Assembly: GCA_039707465.1 (NCBI GenBank)
Contig: CM077647.1
Location: 47,146,110-47,210,109, forward strand
Direction of reading: 5' to 3'
Length of the DNA: 64,000 nucleotides
Origin: Rhabdophis nuchalis
Lineage: Eukaryota; Chordata; Lepidosauria; Squamata; Natricidae
The position numbers and the translations under genes are program-made. Below the pieces are notes generated by a model, which made no database searches, had not been told where the DNA came from, and saw nothing but the letters and a program-made list of their open reading frames with translations. Shown piece after piece: positions 23,194-34,446 of this stretch; within the stretch, counting starts at the first letter, position 1; the number at the start of each line of letters is the position of its first letter.

Positions 23194-23357
23194 CAGAGGT
23201 GGGTTGCTTCCAGTTCGGCCTCGTTCAGACAAACTGGTATTGGAATTCAGGCCTGGATCCCAGAACCAGCAGCGAAGAACAATTATTCTACGAAGAACAA
23301 ACAGTGCAAGTGTTCGTGTTGCGAACCAGTAGTAAAACCGGCAGCAACCCATTCCTG
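23194..23357 (+). mobile_element. hAT-type MITE, 164 bp
   Basis: The termini are CAGAGGTGGGTTGC and, in reverse complement, CAGGAATGGGTTGC. The target duplication is AGGTACAA at 23186-23193 and GGGTACAA at 23358-23365 (7 of 8). Interior motifs CCAGTTCGG and GAACCAGTAGTAAAACC match other squamate members. Non-coding. Confidence 0.85.
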
Positions 23358-24030
23358 GGGTACAAGCCCATCTGCCTCAGACCTCTCAAAATCATCCCCA
23401 TGCTGATAGCCCATATTCTGCTCCCCACCCCCTGGATGAAGCATAGCTTTGAGGTGTATTTTCCTGAGCTTCACATCTAGCTCCAGATTTGATAGTACAT
23501 TAGCAAAGCGTCATCTGATGAAACCCTTTCTATGTCAAAATGCCTAAGAAATGGAGGACAATGAGTACAAAACCAGATTTCAATTTACTTTAATAGTTTA
23601 GTATGAATTCAGTCCAGTGAAAACCCTATGCAAAGTACTCTCTGAAATATTTTTATCAGAAGTACAGCTATGAAGAACAGGGGTACGAATCACCCAAATA
23701 CAGTTAATTTTCTTGATATGATGCAGTGAGTTGACAGGATGTGCTTCAATTCTTGATTTGATGACTTCATACAAATTATGAATCGAAGTCAGCTAAACTG
23801 ATAAAAAGTGTTTGTGCATTACCCACAATCTACTGAATTTGTGAACCAAATCAAAGTAACTTGATTTGAGAAGGCACATCAAATGTACATATCAATTCAA
23901 TTCAAATATCAAACTTTCATTGGAAGCTGCTGGTCCTTCAAAAGGCTATGGAGGAGTAAGGTGGGCCAAATGAGCAAAGGGCCTGCAGGAAGTCTCTGTC
24001 AATATTGTGCTGCAAAGTGTGGGGCTGTGC

Positions 24031-24285
24031 CAGTGGTGGGATTAAAAATCTTTTACTACTGGTTTTGTGGGCATGGCTTAGTGGGTGTGGCATGGATTAA
24101 TGGGTGTGGCAGCGGAAGGTTACTGCAAAATGTCGATTTCCTTCCAATTAGCTGGGACTTGGGAGGCAGAGAATAGATGGAGGGTGGGGCCAGTCAAAGG
24201 TGGTATTTACCGGTTCTCTGAACGATACAAAATTTCCCCTATCTGTTCTCCAGAAATGGTCAGAAGCTGCTGAATGCCACATCTG
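24031..24285 (+). mobile_element. hAT-type MITE, 255 bp, perfect 8-bp TSD
   Basis: It starts CAGTGGTGGGATT and ends GAATGCCACATCTG. GGCTGTGC occurs perfectly on both sides (24023-24030 and 24286-24293). The interior holds GTGGGCATGGCTTAGTGG-type G-rich repeats and TTCTCCAGAA near the right end. Confidence 0.9.
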
Positions 24286-24293
24286 GGCTGTGC

Positions 24294-25200
24294 CTCCAGG
24301 AAGCCCTTGTTTCTTTGTTTCTTCCAGTTCTGCTTTCACTGCAAACAGTGTCTGCTGCATAATTACTACCTTCATCCAGGAAACCTCTGTCACCTCCTTC
24401 CCTGCCTTGCCAAGCGATGGAGTACACTGCAACTTGCCAGCTAATCCCTTTGCTATCTCCACAGTATGTGGGCTTTTGCTTCTTGCACTGGAGGTGCAAG
24501 TTCTTGCTTCTTTCACTGGAGGTGGAAGACATGTCCATGCTGCTGCTCTGCCTTCTCTGCCAGTTCCATCCCACTGTCTCCTTTCCTTCTTAGCCAGATC
24601 TCAGAAACTTCCTTTGGCAGATGAGCTCCACCACTCTGGCATATTCCAGACTTCACCCAGTGCTTGGATCCTGGCCAGCAGGAGGAAGAAGATGGTAAAG
24701 GTCAGTTGATGGCAGCAGGATTAATAGATAGCAGAGTGCAGGTTGACCAAAACATCAGAGATGGGAGGAGATAGGCAAGTGGGGAGAACTGAAGCAGAGA
24801 CAGGTTGTGTAAGCAGAAACAGAATGAAATTATTGCCTAACAACCTTCACCGGGGCTGCCAGGGCTCCTGTTGCTAAGTGGTGCAGTCATATCATGTTCT
24901 GCTTAAAGATTGCTTGATTTAGCAACAGAAATTCCAAACTACATTTGGAGTGTAATCAATGACTATCTGTAATATGCAAGACCTAAATAAGTAGGCAAAA
25001 CAATATATAAATATACAATCATGCAATGATAGCATATGCACTAAGTACAAAATGGATTCATCCATTATGCCCCAGTTTAGCACATAAGTACAAAACCTTA
25101 TAACACTTCTATAGTGAGGCTTTTTTAAAGAAAAAAGAGAACATTTAGATTCTCTTAGATAAATACAAAGTATAATTTGAATGTATGTATGTATGTATGT
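24294..25200. other. Unassigned, slightly GC-richer sequence
   Basis: Moderately GC-rich sequence at 24294-24720 has overlapping open frames on both strands (169 codons plus, 122 codons minus), but no recognisable protein family. It could be a decayed pseudogene or chance. A short mariner-MITE-like fragment with TTGCTAAGTGG lies near 24868-24930. Confidence 0.4.
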
Positions 25201-25204
25201 GGAA

Positions 25205-27130
25205 AAAGTGGAAAAAAGTGGAAAAAGTGGAAAGAGGGTGACATAACTAAGGCAGAATATCAGCAAATAACCCGAGCCTGTAAAGATGAAGTGAGGAAAG
25301 CTAAGGCTCACAATGAAGAAACGCTTGCCACAAAAGTAAAAAATAACAAAAAAAAGCTTTTTCCAACATGTTAAAAACAAGAAAAAAGTTAACGAAACAA
25401 TTGGTCCATTGCTGGGAGAAAATGGCAAGAAGATGACAAGCAACAGGGAGAAAGCAGAACTATTCAACTCATTTTTTGCATCTGTCTTTACACAAAGTGA
25501 TAAAACAGTCCAATCTATCAAAAACAGCACCACAAAAATCAGATTAGAAACACAAATTGAAATAAGGAAGAAAATAGTAAGTGAGCACCTGTCTACCCTA
25601 GATGAGTTCAAATCACCAGGACCGGATGGATTACACCCCAGGGTTCTGAAGGAACTGGCAGATGAGATCTCAGAACCACTGAATTATATCTTTCAGAGAT
25701 CCTGGAACACTGGGGAACTACCAGATGAGTGGAAAAGAGCTGATGTGGTTCCCATCTTCAAAAAAGGAAAAAAGATAGATCCAGGAAACTACAGACCCAT
25801 CAGCCTGACCTCAATACCAGGAAAGATTCTGGAAAAAAATAATCAAGCAGCGAATTACTGAACACCTAGAAGCAAACAAAATAATAACCAAAAGCCAACA
25901 TGGTTTTGACAAAAACAGATCATGCCAGACTAATCTTATTGCATTCTTTGATAATGTGACAAAATTAGTGGACCAGAGGAATGCCTTCGATATAGTTGAC
26001 TTGGACTTCAGTAAGGCATTTGACAAGGTAGACCATAACCTACTATTAGATAAAGTCAAAGAATGTGGGTTAGACAGCATCACCACCAGATGGATTCGTA
26101 ACCACACTCAACGTGTAGTACTCAAAGGAACTGCATCTAGATGGAAGGAAGTATGCAGTGGAGTACCCCCAGCCTCTGTTTTAGGCCCAGTACTCTTCAA
26201 CATCTTCATCAATGATTTGGACGAGAGAATAAATGGGGAAATCATCAAATTTGCAGATGACACCAAGCTGGCAGGAATAGCCAACACTCTAGAAGATAGG
26301 TTTAAGATACAGAAGGATCTTGACAAACTTGAACATTGGGCACTATCTAATAAAATGAAATTCAATGGTGAAAAGAGTAAGGTTCTACATTTAGGCAAGA
26401 AAAACGAAATGCACAGGTACAGTATAGGTGGTACCTTGCTCAATAGCAGTAACTTTGAAAGGGATCTTGGAGTCCTAGTAGACAACCATTTAAATATGAG
26501 CCAGCAGTGTGCAGCAGCTGCCAAAAAAGCCAACACAGTTCTAAGCTGCATAAACAGAGGGATAGAATCAAGATCACGTGAAGTGTTAATACTACTTTAT
26601 AATGCCTTGGTAAGGCCACACTTGGAATACTGCATACAGTTTTGGTCACCACGATGTAGAAAAGATGTGGAGACTCTAGAAAGAGTGCAGAGAAGAGCAA
26701 CAATGATGATTAGGGGACTGGACACTAAACCATATGAAGAACGGTTGCAGGAACTGGTTATGTCTAGTTTAATAAAAAGAAGGACTAGGGGAGACATGAT
26801 AGCAGTGTTCCAATATCTCAGAGGGTGCCACAAAGAAGATGGAGTCAAACTATTCTCCAAGGCACCTGAGGGTAGAACAAGAAGCAATGGGTGGAAACTA
26901 ATCAAGGAGAGAAGCAACTTAGAACTGAGGAGAAATTTCCTGAGTTAGAACAATTAATCAGTGGAACAGCTTGCCTCCAGAAGTTGTGAATGCCCCAACA
27001 CTGCAAGTCTTCAAGAAGATGTTGGATAGCCATTTGTCTGAAATGGTATAGGGCTTCCTGCCTAGGCAGGGAGTTGGACTAGATGACCTCCAAAGTCTCT
27101 TCCAACTCTGCTATTGTATTGTATTGTATG
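25205..27130 (+). mobile_element. CR1 LINE, 5' truncated, with ATTGT tail
   Basis: CR1 ORF2 from just upstream of the RT through the 3' UTR. The 3' end has the CR1-style GGACTAGATGACCTCCAA and TTCCAACTCTGCT, followed by an (ATTGT)n tail (about 27108-27130). The endonuclease is absent. A short GTGGAAAAA triplication lies at the 5' edge. The 3' portion is nearly identical by eye to the copy at 61358-61900, so the family was recently active. Confidence 0.9.
25240..27049 (+). pseudogene. CR1 ORF2 (reverse transcriptase), frameshifted
   Basis: RT motifs are readable across two main frames (25409-25861 and 25956-26948): SPGPDGLHPRVLKEL, NYRPISLTS, DLDFSKAFDKVDH, then FADDTKLAG with both catalytic aspartates. 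Where CR1 normally has GVPQGS, this copy reads GVPPAS. Frame breaks occur in A runs near 25355 and 25835-25842, and a 2-base loss at about 26942 puts a stop just before TVRTINQWNSLPPE-type sequence. It would copy CR1 RNA if intact; this copy is dead. Confidence 0.9.
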
Positions 27131-27840
27131 TCTGGTCTCATCATTTTAATTATGAATTGATGTCTTCATCAGCCTTGTCAAAAAGGAAGAAAAGTTTGCG
27201 GCTACTAGAATGATTTTGTTCAGCTTGGAAAAACTTGTAAACACTCTTATAGAAATGGTATTCAGAAGAAATGACTTTGGCAAGAGGAAAGAAATTAGTA
27301 CCCATGGCCAGGCTCTGGAATTCTATAGAGGCTAGATTACTTACTTTACTTTCACATTTCCCCCTGATATTTATTACAGTTAAATAATACGTACATGTAC
27401 TCAAATTTCACACTGCATAAACAATTTTTGGAGCTGCATTTTCCCCCTTTAATGATATATCTTGATTCTGCACTCCTATTAAATAAAAAGCCTTAATAGA
27501 ACAAAACTGACCAACCATTTCTGTTAGATATTCTATGGTGTTTAAACCCTGCCAGATTTAGACATTTGATCTAACCAAATATAGAGATCTAACTTCATTA
27601 CATTTTTATCCATTTATAGTTATTACAATTATACATCTAGCTTCAAAAGTCAAATGTGAAATATGTAAAAAATATAAAATTAATGATGGTCCTTTGCATT
27701 TCTCAAAAAATTCAGTTACTTCCTTCCTTCTTTCTTTCTTTCCTTCCTTCCTTCCCCCATATATGCACATAAATTAGAAAGCACCTGTATCAATACATTA
27801 ATTCTAAAGGATACTAAATGAAGCTGTACCCTAAGAGTAC
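27131..27840. other. Unassigned AT-rich stretch
   Basis: An 84-codon minus-strand frame (27150-27404, ending FLFDKADEDINS) is the only notable frame. I cannot assign it to a family. A short CTTC-type pyrimidine repeat lies at 27720-27756. Confidence 0.4.
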
Positions 27841-27849
27841 TAACTATTC

Positions 27850-28200
27850 CAAGAGTGTCAAACTCAAGGCTCATGGGCCAAATCCAGCCCATAGGGTGGT
27901 TAGATATGGCTGGTGGAGCCACCCTGGAAACAGCGAAGGACCAGTCCACAGTGCCTCTGCCAGCAAAAATGGGGCCTGGAGGATTGCACACACATCCCTG
28001 AGCCCCATTTTCACTGGCAGAGGGCTGCAGAAAGCTGTTGTGGCCCAAAAATGGGGCCTGGGGGTGTTGCATGTGGTCCCCAAGCTCCATTTTTGCTGGC
28101 AGAGGGCTGCAGGAGGCCATCGCTGCCAAAAATAGGGGGCGGTGGGTGTCACACAGAGCCTCCCCAAGGTCTGTTTTCACAGGCAAAAGGGCTAGCAAAA
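27850..28200 (+). mobile_element. hAT-like MITE with internal ~90-bp tandem repeats
   Basis: The left end AGAGTGTCAAACTCAAGGC matches a widespread reptile hAT-type terminus (GGGTGTCAAACTC). Inside, from about 27952, a unit of ~90 bp recurs about three times; it contains GCCAGCAAAAATGGGGCCTG, a CCCCA(T/A)TTTT box and GGCAGAGGGCTGCAG. The right terminus is not identified. Confidence 0.55.
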
Positions 28201-28936
28201 CAAACTAAAAACAAACCAAACCAAAAGGAGAATGTTTCTCCTTTTGCATTTGAGCATCCAAGAAGGGACAGGAAAGGAGAAAGGGAAAAAGGAAAGGCAA
28301 AGAAAAAGAAGGAAAGCTGGGAAGAGAGCAAGGAAGGAAAAAGAAGGAAGGGGGAAGGAAGAAGAAAAGAGAAGGAAGAGGGAAGGGAAAAGAAAAAAAG
28401 GAAGGAAGGTAGGTTAGTTGGTTGGTTTAGCATCTTTAGTACTTGGCCACCAGCAGCCCTGCTGCCCTGTCACCATCCCCTTGTCTCCTCCTCCTCCTGG
28501 TGGCCTCCTGGTGGTCTCCAACCCTATCACTGAGGATGCTTTGGTTACAAAACTGAGTCTCCTTGCATGGAGAGGGAGTGGGTCTCCCTCTGACCCATAC
28601 ATTTTGCCCTCCCGCACACTTCATGAGCAACCTGGCCAAGGCGTGAACAGCAACAGCAGCCTCAAGGAAGAGGCAAGTGCAGCTGGGGACTTCCTCGGGG
28701 AAGCAGGACTGGCCTGGACTGTAGGGTTCTGGTGCCCTGGGAGTTGAGGGCCAGGCTAGGTGCTTGTCCTCCACTGCCTAGGGCTTTGGACAGCCTGTGC
28801 CTCTGTCTGCGAGTCCTCCTTGTGGCCTGAGAGGACAGTGAGATGCCTGTGGAGGATCAGGGTTTGGTGTGCTCTCTGGTCTTGCCTTCCTCTAATGGAT
28901 CCCCCCAGCCTCGCCCAGGCCACTACAGGAGCCCCC
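28200..28936. other. Polypurine tract, then unassigned GC-rich DNA
   Basis: 28260-28415 is almost pure purine (GGAA/GAAA units). 28430-28936 is GC-richer and carries overlapping frames on both strands without recognisable motifs. It may be internal sequence of a larger repeat. Confidence 0.45.
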
Positions 28937-29967
28937 AACATGAGTGATGTATAATAATAATACTTTATTTACGGTCACAGACCAAAACACAAGTACTACA
29001 AAAAGAAACATAAGAAATTGATCATAGCATCATAGTCGCCAAAAGCTTAACTAAGGGAAGTTACAACGTTCTCCTCTAATGGTTACAACTCTTAAGAAGA
29101 ATTTGAAACCTGAAAGGTGATGTATGAGGAGCCATCTCCTAGCCAATATACCATCAAATTACAGCCATTGGGTCTGGAAGGGATGATTTCAAGGAGAGAC
29201 AGTAGCTTAGATCTATCTGTGTTGTATATGGGGCACGATAAAAGAAGATGCTCCACAGTTTCAACCTCAGCTCTGTCACAAGGGCATAGCCGCTTGTTAA
29301 TCGGGAGCCACTTGAAATGACCATCCAAAAGTGCTGACGGAAAGATATTGAAGCGAGCTAGGGAGGAAGCTCTTCTATAGTTAGGAGTGGTTAACGTATA
29401 GAGATAGGAAGCCATCCTCAGTCTGTAATTGTTGAATTGGTTGAAGGTTAGGGTGGAGCAAGTTTTGTTGGCTCTGGCTTGTAGATATTGTAAATCAATG
29501 TCCACAAGTCGTTGGACTACTCTAAATTGGGCGTCCTTAAGGCCATAGTTTCCCAAGTCGTCCCCCATAAAGCCTAGCAGATATAGTTTCTTCAACAGCT
29601 CTTTCCCCCAACAAGAAATATGGGAGTCTGCAAACGTCCGGGAGAGGTAGATACCAGGAACTGCCAGAAAAAGCACCCAAACCCACCATTTAAAGATGTT
29701 AATCCATGCCATACATTCAACCAATTGAATGCCCAATTCCAAGTACATTGGAGCAAAGCCAACACAAGGAGGAAAGCCCAGAGGTTTTCTAAGAAAGACA
29801 GCCTGGGTTCTTTCAATACAGTTCTTGAAGCCCCGTATCCATATGAGGATACCGTAAAGGGTTTGGGCCAACGTTTTGACTTTATAGATACATAGGGCAG
29901 AAGGAATGGTTTGGCCACCCTGAGTATAAAAGAATCTTAAAATCTGCTGGTGAACGTGAGTGATGTA
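28937..29967 (-). mobile_element. Non-LTR retrotransposon 3' end with TSD, clade uncertain
   Basis: AACRTGAGTGATGTA occurs at 28937-28951 and 29953-29967 (14 of 15 identical). It flanks a 1.0-kb minus-strand insertion ending in a short ATT-type tail right after GTAAATAAAGT. It is 5' truncated within the C-terminal part of ORF2. The wording resembles neither the L2/L3, CR1, L1 nor BovB copies here. Confidence 0.75.
29092..29952 (-). CDS. LINE ORF2 C-terminal domain with CCHC-like zinc motif
   Basis: An uninterrupted frame; it extends to an ATG at 30000, but codons before 29952 lie in the target duplication and flank. It resembles the region downstream of the RT in non-LTR elements: ERTQAVFLRKPLG, APMYLELG, a middle segment rich in aromatic residues, then CPCDRAEVETVEHLLLSCPIY. 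This last has the C-x-C-x(n)-H-x(4)-C spacing of the zinc-binding domain after many LINE RTs (zf-RVT type). The RT itself is missing, so the protein is not functional. Clade (R4, Vingi or other) cannot be settled by eye. Confidence 0.65.
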   Translation of the reverse strand, partial: HQQILRFFYTQGGQTIPSALCIYKVKTLAQTLYGILIWIRGFKNCIERTQAVFLRKPLGFPPCVGFAPMYLELGIQLVECMAWINIFKWWVWVLFLAVPGIYLSRTFADSHISCWGKELLKKLYLLGFMGDDLGNYGLKDAQFRVVQRLVDIDLQYLQARANKTCSTLTFNQFNNYRLRMASYLYTLTTPNYRRASSLARFNIFPSALLDGHFKWLPINKRLCPCDRAEVETVEHLLLSCPIYNTDRSKLLSLLEIIPSRPNGCNLMVYWLGDGSSYITFQVSNSS

Positions 29968-31030
29968 AAGCTGGCCGTGCCACCAAGCCCCCAAGATCAA
30001 GACAGCCCTGACCTATTCAGAAGACAAGGCAACATTATTCAGAGCAATTGCTTTGTATTTTGTCTCAAGAATTTCATATAAAGCTTATGTGCATATACCT
30101 AATTTGCATTTGTTGCAGTGCTTTTCCCTCAGTCATCCTGATGTTTTTCTCTCTGCAGGAGTAAAATGATCTCAGGAATATACATACTGTACACATGTGT
30201 TTAAATATGAAGGGGTTAATAGCCACAGTGTGAACAGAATACAGCATACAGAATCACTACAATAAATAAAAACAAAAGGTTTTTAAGTGTGTGGCGTCAC
30301 AGAAAATGAAGCTTACAAGATATTCCACCTTCCTGCCTTTTTAAGGCACAAGTTGAACGTGAATAATTTTCTTTTGAAACTTACTGAATAAGTATGATTA
30401 TGATTACTGAAAAATGTTATGCAGAACTGGGAATTCTAATTGGATTTTTTTTCTCACGTTATATAAGCTGGACCAGCCATAATGATGACACAAGAAAGAA
30501 TGTGGGGTTATGGTTACACCATTTTTTTCCCTTTTACGTCTGACGATTAGAAGAAGAATGAAAGGAATTCACACCTAGTATTGTTCAAGAATCTCCTGAG
30601 AACAACGTGATAATTTGAGAGAGGAGAGAGCTGGAATCTTCGGCTGAAATTACAACTTGTTTTTGAGAAATTCTATTACTGATAGTGCCTTTATTCCCCA
30701 TTATAAAACTATAGCGCCTACTCCTCTAAACACCACAGAATGCCTAACTCTGAATGTTTGTGCATGTACATTGTATTGAATGATATATCAACAACCATTT
30801 AACATATTCAGAAAAAAATAATTCTTAGGAGAGAGGAAAATACTGTAATTCTAGACATAAAAGATTGGATTTCAGAGATGTGTGATTTAGTCATTTTACA
30901 GAAAATTACATATCTGATTAATCAGAAAATCACATTAGCTGTCTCTTTGGGGATACTTTTTGAGCAGACTTGGTCAGCATTAAAAACTTAGCTTTTCTTT
31001 TTTTTAAAAAAGATTTACAAAAGTAGGTGA
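29968..31030. other. No feature recognised
   Basis: AT-rich, with no repeat family or gene seen. Confidence 0.5.
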
Positions 31031-31039
31031 ACTTGAGAT

Positions 31040-31605
31040 ATAGTTGGAGTTGCTAATTTATTCCTCTACATGTGGATACCCCCTTCTTGCTGGGGAGGGG
31101 CTAGTGTATTCTGTTATGGTTGAGAACTATGCTGGAAGTATACCAGCAGAAAGTATACTAGAAGGGTCACCCAAATTAAATAAGTCCCAACTGAGGAACC
31201 AAACAGAGTATTCACAAAACCATTAACCATGATGAGAGAACAGAAAAATAATCCCATACATAATCATCACCAAGGTTAGCAAGGACAGTGGCAATTGCTG
31301 TCCTTGGGCAGCTGTTAAAAAGTGAGTTATAGTGTTGGAGAAAGACCTGGCAAACTATTCTGCAAAGAAACTTACCAAGAACATTCTACCGAAAGGGTTG
31401 CAAATATGTCAGATAGGGTGCTTAATGATAGAACAACAACTGAGGCAACCAGTGGTGTTAAGGAAATGTCTATGTTGTAAGAGAGCTACATCGGATGGTC
31501 ACATGGAACATCAGAGGAATGAGTCAGGGTAAATTAGATATTGTCAAATGAGAGATGAACAGGTTGTAAATTTATCTTCTTGATATCAACAAGAGTATCT
31601 GGGCG
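31040..31605 (+). pseudogene. BovB/RTE 5' remnant (start of endonuclease)
   Basis: The plus strand reads KKLTKNILPKGLQ, then VTWNIRGMSQGKLDIVK and EMNR, with frame breaks. The WNIRGM...KLDIVK...EMNR order is the start of the BovB apurinic-type endonuclease. Two other BovB pieces (44390-45020 and 49690-50150) are remnants of other parts of the ORF; all three look old. BovB is known for horizontal transfer between squamates and mammals. Confidence 0.6.
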
Positions 31606-31611
31606 CTAGAC

Positions 31612-31757
31612 ACCGACCAAGGCAGGCGAGGCAAGATAGGGTAAGATGGGGTGGGCAGGGCCAGCCAATGGTGCAATTAGCCGATTCTCCAAACTGCACA
31701 AAATCTTAACAACTGGTTCACCTGAATTGGTCCGAACTGGCTGAAGCCCACCTCTGG
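31612..31757 (+). mobile_element. hAT-type MITE fragment (right half)
   Basis: It contains GGTGGGCAGGGCCAGCCAATGG-type sequence, ATTCTCCAAACTG and the terminal GCTGAAGCCCACCTCTG. The right end matches the MITE termini at 23357 and 43610. The left end is missing. Confidence 0.65.
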
Positions 31758-31805
31758 AGACCCCCCAATTTATATTATGACTAGAATACTGGAATTCCCT
31801 GCCTT

Positions 31806-33887
31806 AAATGTGCCTGATTTTTTTTTTTTGTGAAAAAGTATTATATTGGTTTTCAAAAATTTTACAAGCGAAAAAGGTGTAGGGTACAGGTAACATTTTG
31901 ATAGCTTCCCTGCTGTTGGTGGCGGCTTTCCCCAAACTTCATAAGTTTACAATTTTAAAGGTAAAGGATAAACATATAAAAAGATTACATTGTATAGTCT
32001 ATATATTCAATCATCTTTTTTTTTGCCATTTTATCTTGTATCAACAATACAATAGTATTTCAAATAAACTCATTTTTGCGATCTGAGTCTTTTTCCTCTT
32101 CCCTGTCCCCGGGCGGGGCCATCGCTCCCTCCATTCCCCCATCTTCACCTCCCAGCTGGGGGGAATGTTTTTTAATAAAAGCCTCCACCTCGCTTAGTGT
32201 TTTGATTTTTACTCTGCCTCCCTCCCAGAAAATCAACATTCCCTCTGGTAATAACCACTTGAGCCATATTCCCTTTCTATATAATTTCTTAGACAAGAAA
32301 GAATACTTCCTCCTTATTTCTCTAATCTTTTTCGGAATCTGTTTCAAAATGATTACTTCTTTATCCTGGCATTTTAAAATTCCATCCCGTTGAGCCCTCA
32401 ATATCTCATCCCTTGTGGATCTCCTAAGAAATTTAACATGAACTTCTCTTGGTACGTAATTTATCCTGGCATAAGTTGAATTAATTCTATAAACCAGGTC
32501 CATATCCCACCAGAGTTGATCTTTCTCTCTTTTAAGGTATTCTGCTAATATTGTACTCATAAGGTCTTTAAGATCTTCGTTTTCTGACTCTGGTATATTC
32601 TGGAACCTGAGAAAAAAAGACATTCTTTCAAATTCAATTTTGGTCATGCTTGCCCCCAATTCTGAACCCTCCCTCTGAACCTTCTTCACCTCTTCCCCTA
32701 TCTCAGCCGCCTCCTCTAGCTTTTCAATATTTTGTTTATTTTCCGTTGTATTTCGTTGCATTTCCCTAAGCTCTAATGTTAATTCTGACATCTTTCCTCA
32801 TTTCATTCATATTTTCACTCATGCTATTCATGTTTTTAATAATTTCCCGAAACATTTCTACAACCAACGGATCCTTTGAGCCCTCTCCAACAGGTTCTTT
32901 CTGTAAGAATGTTGAAATTTTTGACTGTGTAGTCGGGCTGGAGATGGCAGAGGATGAAGCAGAGGCTGACTTTCCTGTTGGAGGCTTTCTAAAAGCCATT
33001 GTGTCACTCTCAGTTTCTTAGCTGACAAAGAAATGGCGCCAGAGAAACAGACAACCGAAACAGTCCGAGGTATCAGAGAGTCCGAGTGGGAGTTCAGTCT
33101 TAAGAGTTCACTTTAAAAAAAGGAAACTTTACAGTCCACAATCAGGAGTCCACGTATTGGGAGAGACTTGAGAACCTCTGGTAGGAATGTCTGAAGTAAA
33201 GAGTTTATAATCCTTCTTTGGTAATTAAGTAATTAAGGAGGGAAAAGCTTCAGCACTGTAGAGGAGTTAAAAGCGGAGAACAAAGAGAAGCCATCTTGGC
33301 CCCTCCTCTGACAGGAAGAAAAGTAAAAGTTCCAATTACTTTCTTTTTAAAAGAGCTCCGTAAGAAACAGTTGCAAATGCAATATGATACAATTCTTTCA
33401 CCTAGTTTGTTCAAATAGCAAGTTAATCCTTCCTCTCTCCATTTCAAATGGAGAGGAATCGGTTAATAGCCGCTCCGTCCAAGGGGGGATTGAGAACTCC
33501 CCCCTCCAATCTGCATTCCAAGTTGATTGAATTAGCACTTACAGTGATTTATCGCTTATCCTTTATCTGCAATTCAAGATATTAGGGAAAGTCTTTCACC
33601 TCCGGCGTTTCAGCTATTCTTCTTATTCTGCATAGCTCCCGAGTTCCATCTGGCGAAGAGGTGAAATCCGCCCCCCCCCCTTTTTGCTCGCCAGCTCCTA
33701 GAGCGAGGCTGGGGGGCCCCCCGGCAGCTGCTAGGCTGGGGCTCCCAGCAAGCCGCTCCTACTGCAGAAGCCCCCCCCCCCGAGGCCTTCCGTGCTTCCG
33801 AAGAAGCCCACCAGTACAGCAAGTGGCAGACGAAGCACAAAGTATGTCCGCCACCTTCAAAAACCGGAAGCGAAGTCAAATGTGCCT
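31806..33887 (-). mobile_element. ORF1-only L1 element, apparently full length
   Basis: AAATGTGCCT lies at 31806-31815 and 33878-33887 (the next three bases match at two of three). It brackets 2.06 kb with poly(A) at the minus-strand 3' end. Order on the minus strand: a ~880-bp 5' UTR with a GC-rich start, an ORF1 with one frame break, then only ~240 bp of 3' UTR. No ORF2 is present. It is a different subfamily from the copies at 21897 and 45620 but has the same layout. Confidence 0.85.
32060..32999 (-). pseudogene. L1 ORF1p, one frameshift
   Basis: Translation starts at ATG 32999 (MAFRKPPTGKSASASSSA), a Ser/Lys-rich N-terminus. The frame is lost near 32780 and resumes in the frame ending at 32060. 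A heptad-like coiled coil (RNTTENKQNIEKLEEAAEI) follows. Next come the RRM, with FERMSFFLRFQNIPE and DLVYRINSTYARINYVPREV, and the C-terminal domain, with HVKFLRRSTRDEILRAQ, ILKQIPKKIREIRRKYSFLS and PEGMLIFWEGGRVKIKT. The tail carries GAMAPP, as in the 46494 copy. Total length would be about 310 residues, close to mammalian ORF1p. Expected role: RNA-binding chaperone in the retrotransposition particle. Confidence 0.85.
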
Positions 33888-33889
33888 AA

Positions 33890-34392
33890 TATTATGTTGC
33901 ACTATAGCCATACATGGACAGGCAATCCATGAAGTACTTCCATCGAAACATCTCCAAATATTTCCACAACAAAAAAAGGGCCTCAACTTGTAATATTTCT
34001 AAGATTATAAATCACATGGCCCCCAAACCTTCTTTTGAATTGTGATGTTTATAGGGGATGTCAATGTGAGAAGCCCTTTATTTCATTTCAGTTTGAAAAT
34101 CTCACATCATCTATATTCTGAAGAGGGCTATTGTTCCATCACTTCTGTCCATGTAATTTTGCTTTCAGCATGATTAAGCAGAGAAAACACATATCAAAAC
34201 ACTTTTATCCACATAATGCTGCATCTGTATTGTGCTTCTAAGGTTGCATTTCCATTTTGCCATTATGTTTTGGAAACATCGATATATAGAAATGAAACAA
34301 ATTCTATATTTTGCAGTTTTGCAGTAATCCAGTTTATTCATATAATGAATACAATGTCATTATTTTCCTTTCAAGAAAATAAGGGCAGTGGA

Positions 34393-34446
<54 letters not shown>

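Noticed and set aside
24148..24709. Opposed open frames suggesting a gene or processed pseudogene
   Set aside because: Both strands are open over the same bases and neither gives a recognisable protein; the left part overlaps a hAT MITE with a perfect target duplication.
25177..25220. GTATGTATGTATGT plus GTGGAAAAA repeats as a CRISPR-like or regulatory array
   Set aside because: Short slippage repeats at the 5' edge of a CR1 copy; no spaced repeat structure exists.
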